From Bacillota bacterium (GTDB lineage Bacteria > Bacillota > Clostridia > Lachnospirales > Lachnospiraceae), in contig JAEWRS010000462.1 in NCBI GenBank assembly GCA_023398855.1, forward strand, positions 1 to 12,514: a stretch of DNA of 12,514 nucleotides. The letters are read 5' to 3'. The number at the start of each line of letters is the position of its first letter. Within the stretch, counting starts at the first letter, position 1. Below the pieces are notes generated by a model. The model was not told where the DNA came from and made no database searches. It saw nothing but the letters and a program-made list of their open reading frames with translations. Shown in pieces: positions 7,393 through 12,514 of the stretch. The position numbers and the translations under genes were made by a program.

Positions 7393-9144
7393 TTAGGATC
7401 TTGGTCCGCCGCTATAGCCGCCATTTCCGCCGCTGCCAGATCTTCCGCCACCGGAGCTTCCGCCGCCGGGGCCACCGTCCATGCCGCCCATGCCTCCTGG
7501 CATCATGACGTTTTGTGTGTTACTCACTGTAGATTGGGCAACATATACTTCCTGGTTCTCTTCAAGGCCACTGGTAATTTCCACATAATCATCGCTTATT
7601 AATCCTGTGGTTACTTCAACAGCACAAAAGCCTGCCGGTATGTTTCCCTGTGCCTCTTTTACTGTTTCATCCTTAACATATACCTGGTTTCCCCTTATCA
7701 GCGCATCAGCAGGAACAGACAGCACATCCCTGGCTTCAGCCAAAATGAATACTCCATCCACATTCATTCCCGGAAGCAGTTCATCCATGCCGTCACTTAA
7801 AGTTACTGTTACCGGATAATTCGTAACCCCGTTAGAGGTGGAGCTTTGCAGGCTTACATTACTTACCGTACCTGAAAATGTTTTACCGGTCACTGCATCA
7901 GCGGTAATGACGACCTCCTGGCCTACTTCAACAGACTTTACATCCAACTCATCCACAGACATTTCAAAGGTGTAATTGGACATATCATAAATAACTGCAA
8001 GGGTTGTGCTTCCACTGGAGCTTTTGGTGATTTTATCTCCTGTCTTTACGGTTTTTGAAATAACTTTACCGGAAATAGGTGCTGTAATGGTATAATTGTC
8101 ATATGTATCCTGATTACTTTCCAGTTTACTCTTTGCAGATTCCAGTGACTCTTCCGCCTTTTCCAGAGTGTCTTTATAGGTGCGTATCAGCTTTTCTGCA
8201 GATCTTTTTTCCATGACAAAAACAGGGGTCCCCTTAGTTACATAATCTCCTTCCTGTACCAAAAGAGTCCCAACCTCCACACCAGATGATAAATCTGCTT
8301 TCATAGTAGTTTCAAGCTTTGGTTCAAAGGTTCCCTCCATGCTGCAGACAAAATCTTTGACCATGGCAGTGGCCGCACTTTCTGTAGTAAGGCCACCTGG
8401 ATTGGCTGCCTCAATCGTGACATAACGGACAATACGCCCGCCAGTTAAGGTCACATCCATGTTGCTGACAGAAGAAACCACGCCCTGGACCTGTTCTCCC
8501 GTATCAGTAAGAGTTAAAATTGCCCCATTTCCAGCACTCATTTGTGCCGCTTCCCCTGAAAGAAAGGGTACCTTTATCTTCATGGTCTTATCATCATAAA
8601 CAGATGCTAGTTCTGTATTGCTGCTGATTTTGTCCCCATCCTTTATGGAAAGAGATTTAATGTAACCATTTTCTGTTGACTTATATGTATTTCCACTATA
8701 ATCACTTAGGGCAGTATGATAATCATCCAAGGCAATTTCATAGCTTTCCTGGGATCTTGCCAACGAATTATTAATTGATGTCATCTCAGATTCCATGGAA
8801 GAGGTGTCAATCTGGTAGAGCACCTGACCTTTTAAAACCTCATCCCCTTCATCAAATTCCGCAGTTATCACTTCGCCTTCCACCAAAGAAGTGATGTCAT
8901 AAGTATCTTTTGGAGAAATGGTTCCTGAGGAAGAGAGTTCAGAGGTAATATCCCTTTTCGTCACTTTGGCTGTTCGGATACTTTTCGCCTCCAAAGAAGC
9001 TGCTTTAGATTTTTTTATACTTACTGCTGCAGTAATCCCGGCCAGAGATACAAGGATAATCATTAAGATGATTAATGTCTTCTTTCCTTTTTTTCTGTCT
9101 TTCTTTTTTTCTTTTGAAAAAAGCTGCTGGATGATTTTCTTCAT
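7393..9144 (-). CDS. Membrane fusion / periplasmic-adaptor-like protein with duplicated lipoyl-barrel core
   Basis: The HlyD/MacA/YknX-type adaptor of the exporter, 583 residues, longer than the roughly 380-400 usual for the family. A Lys-rich N terminus (1-22) precedes one TM helix (about 23-44). Two adaptor modules follow. Module 1 has lipoyl halves at about 86-113 (VEGEVITAEFDEGDEVLKGQ) and 155-184, with a helical hairpin between and a barrel to about 262. Module 2 has lipoyl halves at about 280-313 (VQEGDYVTKGTPVFVME) and 352-388 (APISGKVISKTVKTGDKI), with a hairpin at 314-350 and a barrel to about 468. A membrane-proximal domain and a Gly-rich tail (549-583) end the protein. The start ATG 9144 has AGGAG in the 13-bp gap after the SLH gene. 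It probably bridges permease and cell wall. Family call firm; the duplication is read from motif order. Confidence 0.9.
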   Translation of the reverse strand: MKKIIQQLFSKEKKKDRKKGKKTLIILMIILVSLAGITAAVSIKKSKAASLEAKSIRTAKVTKRDITSELSSSGTISPKDTYDITSLVEGEVITAEFDEGDEVLKGQVLYQIDTSSMESEMTSINNSLARSQESYEIALDDYHTALSDYSGNTYKSTENGYIKSLSIKDGDKISSNTELASVYDDKTMKIKVPFLSGEAAQMSAGNGAILTLTDTGEQVQGVVSSVSNMDVTLTGGRIVRYVTIEAANPGGLTTESAATAMVKDFVCSMEGTFEPKLETTMKADLSSGVEVGTLLVQEGDYVTKGTPVFVMEKRSAEKLIRTYKDTLEKAEESLESAKSKLESNQDTYDNYTITAPISGKVISKTVKTGDKITKSSSGSTTLAVIYDMSNYTFEMSVDELDVKSVEVGQEVVITADAVTGKTFSGTVSNVSLQSSTSNGVTNYPVTVTLSDGMDELLPGMNVDGVFILAEARDVLSVPADALIRGNQVYVKDETVKEAQGNIPAGFCAVEVTTGLISDDYVEITSGLEENQEVYVAQSTVSNTQNVMMPGGMGGMDGGPGGGSSGGGRSGSGGNGGYSGGPRS

Positions 9145-9157
9145 TCCGGTTCTCCTG

Positions 9158-10249
9158 CTAATCTTCTATATAATCTATGACGGTCCGTGTTTCGTTTCCG
9201 TCGTTATCGGCTGATACCGTATATACCAGAGTCACCGTATCTCCCACCCGCAGACCTCCATAAGTGGAAAACGCAAACTGCATCTCAGTGCTGGTAAGCT
9301 CATAGGTGTTGCCATCCTCCAATATGATGGCACTTGGTGTCATCATATTGGAGGAATTGTAAACAACGTTATTTATTTCCCCAAATACAGCAGAACGGCC
9401 ATTTTCATTCTCATTTCCAACGGTATATAACCATACGGTTTTTGAAAGGCTGTGGTAATATACAAGAACACCATCAGAGCTTTCCAAAGCAACGGTGATT
9501 GCATCACTGGAATTAGATACAGCTTCTCCGTCAAGATAAACATTTGCCACTCCAAGCTTAAAAGGCAGATAAGAGCTTAGCCTGCTCTTACTTCTCACAA
9601 TCTTAGGCCCTTTCAGGCTATTGTCTATCATGGTAAATGGGTTGATTTCTCCATCCGCTGTCAATTCACAATCCAGACTTTTACCAAACATGGTTCCTGA
9701 TTTTGTATCGGCCTTTAACAAATTATAAAAGAGGTTGATACAGTCTTCTTTATTTAATATCTCCTGAGCCTCCTTATTTAGGTTTTCATCTAATTCCAAA
9801 AAGTGATATTTGGAAAGCCTGGAACCTGACTGATCCCCTGTAAAATCGGAATTGTCATAGCCCAGCAATCCAAGAACTCCCTTTACCGCATCCTGCAGCG
9901 TTATGGAATCTTCTGGTTTAAAGTCTCCCCCCAGATATCCGTTCATCCAGCCCTGTTCCGCTGCGATACGAATCTGGGATGCATGTTCATGGTTTCTTGC
10001 CACATCAGCGAACACAGAGGTATTGCTGGTTCCGCTGACTGTGCTCCGGTAGGAAGAAGCATATACCAGCATGCTGGCAAATTCCCCCCGTGATACCGTC
10101 ATGCCCAGGTTTGTAATTCCCATAATACCTGAAACTCCGATTACCTTTTTCCTTAAGTCAAAATTAACCGATGCTTCCGCTGAAATAGTATTGACTGCAG
10201 TAGCTGCCAGTACAATAGCAAGAGAAGCAGCTATCTCTCGTCTGATCAT
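9158..10249 (-). CDS. Secreted SLH-domain protein of unknown function, first gene of the exporter operon
   Basis: From ATG 10249 it has 363 residues. A signal peptide (about 1-26: RR, then an Ala/Ile/Val core ending near ISAEAS) is followed by S-layer-homology-like repeats: SRGEFASMLVYAS at 53-65, and a better one at 80-131 with SVFADV, IRIAAEQGWMNGYLGGDFKPEDSI and the LLGY end. A degenerate third copy may lie near 165-185. The C-terminal half (about 190-363) is strand-rich and not recognised. SLH repeats bind pyruvylated wall polymers, so it is probably wall-attached outside the cell. The frame is open to ATG 10270, but 10249 has AGGAG eight bases upstream while 10270 has none. It lies 13 bp before the adaptor gene. 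A partner, sensor or docking role for the exporter is inference. Confidence 0.82.
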   Translation of the reverse strand: MIRREIAASLAIVLAATAVNTISAEASVNFDLRKKVIGVSGIMGITNLGMTVSRGEFASMLVYASSYRSTVSGTSNTSVFADVARNHEHASQIRIAAEQGWMNGYLGGDFKPEDSITLQDAVKGVLGLLGYDNSDFTGDQSGSRLSKYHFLELDENLNKEAQEILNKEDCINLFYNLLKADTKSGTMFGKSLDCELTADGEINPFTMIDNSLKGPKIVRSKSRLSSYLPFKLGVANVYLDGEAVSNSSDAITVALESSDGVLVYYHSLSKTVWLYTVGNENENGRSAVFGEINNVVYNSSNMMTPSAIILEDGNTYELTSTEMQFAFSTYGGLRVGDTVTLVYTVSADNDGNETRTVIDYIED

Positions 10250-10292
10250 CCGGTTTTCTCCTCTCATCATTTACATCTGCTGCTAATTTTAA

Positions 10293-10326
10293 CAGGTTCC
10301 TATGTCCGTTTTGTGATAGGCACCTG
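10293..10326. repeat. Imperfect inverted repeat, 11-bp arms, 12-base loop
   Basis: CAGGTTCCTAT (10293-10303) pairs with ATAGGCACCTG (10316-10326) with one mismatch. It lies in the probable leader of the SLH operon and shares its right arm with the ACCTG of the direct repeat. It could be a leader hairpin or a second operator; no T-run follows, so it is not a terminator. Confidence 0.5.
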
Positions 10327-10341
10327 AAATTAACCTGAAAT
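10322..10341. promoter_or_regulatory. Tandem direct repeat ACCTGAAAT, 11-bp period (probable response-regulator operator)
   Basis: ACCTGAAAT occurs at 10322-10330 and again at 10333-10341, exactly 11 bp apart. OmpR-family regulators bind as head-to-tail dimers on direct repeats of about one helical turn, so the adjacent regulator is the natural candidate. No TF-binding data exist here; this is sequence plus context. Confidence 0.6.
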
Positions 10342-10419
10342 ATATTGAATCATTCAACAGATAAAACACTTTCTTTTCAGCATATTTTAAGCTTCATCCT
10401 TTATAATAATCGGATAGGA

Positions 10420-10448
10420 TTGCTTAAGACTGATTTTCAACTTATAAT
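10420..10448 (+). promoter_or_regulatory. Sigma-A-like promoter of the plus-strand two-component operon
   Basis: TTGCTT at 10420-10425, a 17-bp spacer and a perfect TATAAT at 10443-10448. Transcription would start near 10455 and leave a leader of about 35 bases, with AAAGGAG ahead of the ATG at 10491. The -35 is only a half match. A second TATAAT at 10402-10407 lacks a fitting -35. Confidence 0.65.
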
Positions 10449-10490
10449 ATTTATGAAGGGTTTTATCAAAATAATAAAGGAGAAAGGACC

Positions 10491-11165
10491 ATGAAAATAC
10501 TGATTGCAGAAGACGAAATAAGATTAGCTGACGCTTTAGGCCAAATAATGAAAGAACAGCATTATCACGCTGATATTGTATATAACGGTACTGACGGCCT
10601 TTACTGTGGCATGTCCGGTGATTACGATGTTATTATATTGGATGTAATGCTTCCTGGGGCTGATGGCTTTCAAGTGATACAGAAGCTGAGAGAATCTCAC
10701 ATTCAGACTCCTGTTCTTATGCTGACGGCCAGAGACGGTATCCAGGACAAGGTAACAGGACTTGATAAAGGGGCTGATGATTACATGACAAAGCCATTTG
10801 ATACACAAGAGCTGCTTGCCCGGATTCGTGCACTCTCCCGCAGGCAAGGAGAAGTGATCATCGAAGAAGTAACATTTGGAGATTTGACCCTGGATCTGTC
10901 AACCAATGATCTATCCTGCAGATCCAAATCCATTCATTTAGGATATAAGGAATTTGAAGTATTAAAAATTCTCATGAGCAATTCTAGAAGAATCATCTCA
11001 AAAGACATTTTGCTGTCTAAAGTATGGGGCAGCAACTCCGATGCCGAAGATAATAATGTGGAGGCATATATTTCCTTTCTTCGCAAGAAAATCAGCTTTA
11101 TTGGTTCAAACGTTGAAATAGGTACGATCCGAAAAGTAGGTTACCGGTTGGAGGGAAATGCATGA
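10491..11165 (+). CDS. OmpR-family response regulator, divergent from exporter operon
   Basis: A 224-residue transcription factor. The receiver domain (about 1-115) has EDE at 7-9, phospho-acceptor Asp51 in IILDVMLPGADG, Thr79 and Lys101 in TKPF. The winged-helix domain (about 125-222) has LGYKEFEVLKILM, SKDILLSKVWG and the closing TIRKVGYRL. All phosphorylation residues are present. The start ATG 10491 has AAAGGAG upstream, and the gene overlaps the kinase start by ATGA, so the two are translationally coupled. Its position back to back with the SLH-ABC operon, with an 11-bp direct repeat between, suggests it controls that operon and perhaps its own. It resembles the regulators placed beside Bacillus yvr-type exporters by context only; I cannot name an orthologue. 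Confidence 0.92.
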   Translation: MKILIAEDEIRLADALGQIMKEQHYHADIVYNGTDGLYCGMSGDYDVIILDVMLPGADGFQVIQKLRESHIQTPVLMLTARDGIQDKVTGLDKGADDYMTKPFDTQELLARIRALSRRQGEVIIEEVTFGDLTLDLSTNDLSCRSKSIHLGYKEFEVLKILMSNSRRIISKDILLSKVWGSNSDAEDNNVEAYISFLRKKISFIGSNVEIGTIRKVGYRLEGNA

Positions 11166-12418
11166 TAAAAAAGCTGAGGATAAGATTTGTATTGATCAAT
11201 ATGATTTTTGTTATAAGCATCCTAATAACTGTCTTAGGTGTTTTTTACTATGCCAACTCAAAACGGATCAAACGTCAGACTGATATCTCTCTGATGCAGG
11301 CACTTGACCAGGGCAGGCAGGAAAGGCCTCCGGATAAAGTAGAATTCGGCCGCCGCCCTCCAAAAGATCTTCCATACATTATTCCTACGTTTGTGATTAC
11401 TGTCAATAACCACAATTCCATTGATTTTATTAAGGAAAACAATTTTACCGTCACAAAGGAAATGGCCTCCACGTTAGTATACTTAGCAGAAAACATCGAC
11501 TCTTCTGAAGGGGAGCTGAAAGATTATTCCCTTCGCTTTCGTAAGGTTTCTGATGCAGATGGCCGAAAAATAGGGTTTGCTGATCAAAATTACGAACGCG
11601 ACAACATAATGAATCTGCTGAAAAACTGTATTTTGGTCTTTTTGGGTGCAGCCTTTTTGTTCTTTATCCTCAGTATGTACCTTTCCCGCCTGGCCTTAAT
11701 ACCGGTGGAACAAGCCTGGCGGGGACAAAACCAGTTTATTGCCGATGCTTCCCATGAGTTAAAGACCCCCCTCACCGTAATTCTTGCCAACTTACAGATT
11801 CTCTCACTCCATAAAGAGTGTACAATCATGGAACAGCAAAAATGGCTTGATAATACGAAGGAAGAAGCCGGACGAATGAAACAGCTTGTGGACGAACTGC
11901 TCTTTTTGGCCCGTTCCGATGCCGAATCCCTGCAGCCTCTCCAAACTGCAAATAAATGCCTGGACTTGAGCGATATCACCTGGAACGGAGTCCTGCTGTT
12001 TGAGTCCGTTGCTTTTGAAAACAAGGTGGAACTAAAAGATGAGATTGAACCCGGTATTATCCTGGAAGGCTGCGAAGCCCAGCTAAGGCAGCTGATTACC
12101 ATTCTCCTGGATAATGCCTGCAAATACGCAGGAAAACAGGGCTTTGTATCCGTAAACTTAAAACGATCTGAACATTATGCCGTTCTGACCGTCCGTAATA
12201 CAGGAGAGCCTATCCCGGCAAAGGAACAGGATCACGTTTTTGAACGGTTTTACAGGACTGATCCCTCCAGGGTTCGCAAAGAAGGTGGATACGGACTTGG
12301 TCTTTCTATCGCAAAAACCATTGTTGACCGGCACAGGGGAAAGATCAGCCTGACCAGCAGCCTTGAGGCAGGAACATCTTTTATTGTCAGCCTGCCTCTC
12401 CCTTCCCGCCAGACATGA
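11162..12418 (+). CDS. Sensor histidine kinase paired with the divergent response regulator
   Basis: A 418-residue membrane kinase. TM1 at about 9-30, an extracytoplasmic region of about 120 residues (31-150) with a basic and proline-rich start (RPPDKVEFGRRPPKDLP near 55-71), TM2 at about 152-174, then a very short linker with no clear HAMP domain. H-box DASHELKTPLT with His198, N-box LLDNACKYA with Asn318, G1 region VRNTGEPI at 344-351, F-box VFERFYR and G2 GGYGLGLSIAK at 375-385. The Asp usual in G1 is Asn here, a variant seen in other Gram-positive kinases such as VanS types, so activity is still expected. A GGAGG lies in the regulator 3' end, and the gene is followed by a terminator. The sensory domain has no recognised fold; the signal may be an envelope-acting compound, by context only. 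Confidence 0.92.
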   Translation: MIKKLRIRFVLINMIFVISILITVLGVFYYANSKRIKRQTDISLMQALDQGRQERPPDKVEFGRRPPKDLPYIIPTFVITVNNHNSIDFIKENNFTVTKEMASTLVYLAENIDSSEGELKDYSLRFRKVSDADGRKIGFADQNYERDNIMNLLKNCILVFLGAAFLFFILSMYLSRLALIPVEQAWRGQNQFIADASHELKTPLTVILANLQILSLHKECTIMEQQKWLDNTKEEAGRMKQLVDELLFLARSDAESLQPLQTANKCLDLSDITWNGVLLFESVAFENKVELKDEIEPGIILEGCEAQLRQLITILLDNACKYAGKQGFVSVNLKRSEHYAVLTVRNTGEPIPAKEQDHVFERFYRTDPSRVRKEGGYGLGLSIAKTIVDRHRGKISLTSSLEAGTSFIVSLPLPSRQT

Positions 12419-12436
12419 AGCAAACATAAATATAAA

Positions 12437-12472
12437 AAGGGTGTAACTGCTAAGACTCACAATTACACCCTT
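12437..12472. terminator. Bidirectional hairpin terminator after the two-component operon
   Basis: AAGGGTGTAA (12437-12446) pairs perfectly with TTACACCCTT (12463-12472) around a 16-base loop. On the plus strand CCTTTATTTC follows; on the minus strand the stem is followed by TTTTTATATTT, an even better tract. It probably ends both the kinase transcript and a convergent gene entering from the right. Confidence 0.85.
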
Positions 12473-12475
12473 CCT

Positions 12476-12514
12476 TTATTTCGGAGCAGAGATCCCATGA
12501 TCCTCAATTCTCTT
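12476..12514 (-). CDS. C-terminal fragment of a convergent gene (unidentified)
   Basis: The minus strand reads KRIEDHGISAPK followed by TAA at 12478-12476, four bases before the terminator stem. The position just ahead of a hairpin with a minus-strand T-run is what a gene end would look like. Only 12 codons are visible and another frame is also open to the edge, so neither the product nor the frame is certain. Confidence 0.35.
   Translation of the reverse strand, partial: KRIEDHGISAPK

Larger units (their letters stand above)
10250..10490. promoter_or_regulatory. Divergent control region between exporter operon and two-component genes
   Basis: About 240 non-coding, AT-rich bases separate the SLH gene (minus) from the response regulator (plus). 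From left to right it holds an imperfect inverted repeat (10293-10326), a tandem 11-bp direct repeat (10322-10341), a perfect palindrome TTGAATCATTCAA (10345-10357) and a plus-strand promoter (10420-10448). I find no RNA gene or small ORF with a convincing ribosome site. A minus-strand promoter TTGAAT (10357-10352), 17 bp, GTTAAT (10334-10329) is possible but weak, and it would be overlapped by the direct repeat. Confidence 0.7.

Noticed and set aside
7393..7500. Gly-rich C-terminal tail of the adaptor as a frameshift or low-complexity artefact
   Set aside because: The frame stays open to a proper stop followed by the ATPase ribosome site, and Gly/Met-rich tails are not rare in such adaptors.
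10345..10357. TTGAATCATTCAA palindrome as a repressor operator
   Set aside because: Perfect but short and AT-rich, with no partner regulator of palindrome-binding type nearby; it may simply overlap a -35-like TTGAAT.
12191..12217. Asn in place of the usual Asp in the G1 box of the second kinase, as a sign of a dead kinase
   Set aside because: The VRNTGxxI form occurs in other functional Gram-positive kinases, and the H, N, F and G2 boxes are intact.
1..12514. Mobile elements, CRISPR, tRNA or phage genes
   Set aside because: No transposase, integrase, repeat-spacer pattern, cloverleaf or terminal repeats found on either strand; the gene layout is typical chromosomal.

Overview
The window looks like chromosomal DNA from a low-to-moderate GC Firmicute, most likely a clostridial (Lachnospiraceae-like) species. 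The reasons are the strong AGGAGG-type ribosome binding sites, the GTG starts, the sigma-A-like promoter, an S-layer-homology (SLH) protein, a Gram-positive-style MacB-like ABC exporter, and the Pho-type control region. Genus placement is inference. No tRNA, rRNA, CRISPR array, phage gene or insertion sequence is visible.

Layout, left to right. Positions 1-4264 hold a minus-strand cluster that reads in transcription order: Na+/phosphate cotransporter with a PhoU-like tail, a PhoB/PhoP-like response regulator, a PhoR-like sensor kinase, and the first 111 residues of a DegV-family lipid-binding protein running off the left edge. Immediately upstream of the transporter (about 4299-4377) is an array of TTTACA hexamers on an 11-bp phase, which resembles a Gram-positive PHO box, with a -10-like TATAGT in the right place. 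The phosphate genes and their likely operator are therefore together. Upstream of that, also on the minus strand, is a single M19-family dipeptidase (4368-5360). A rho-independent terminator (5404-5435) separates it from the next operon.

Positions 5502-10249 hold a second minus-strand operon: a secreted SLH-domain protein, a membrane-fusion/adaptor protein with a duplicated core, a MacB/LolD-like ATPase and a MacB-like permease. The genes are separated by 13 and 21 bp and then overlap by 23 bp. This has the logic of the Bacillus YknXYZ or YvrONP type exporters, extended by a cell-wall-anchored protein. The substrate cannot be read from the sequence; peptide, toxin or envelope-stress export is the family expectation.

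Divergent from this operon, on the plus strand, is a second OmpR-family response regulator and sensor kinase pair (10491-12418, ATGA overlap). The roughly 240-bp divergent control region carries a tandem 11-bp direct repeat (ACCTGAAAT twice), a perfect small palindrome and a long imperfect inverted repeat. The simplest model is that this two-component system senses an envelope signal and controls the exporter operon from the direct repeat. The pair ends at a strong hairpin terminator (12437-12472) that also has a T-run on the other strand, and an in-frame C-terminal fragment of a convergent minus-strand gene reaches the right edge.

The best candidates for a second look are the PHO-box array with its locally encoded regulator and transporter, and the SLH protein / duplicated adaptor / ABC exporter / two-component module.
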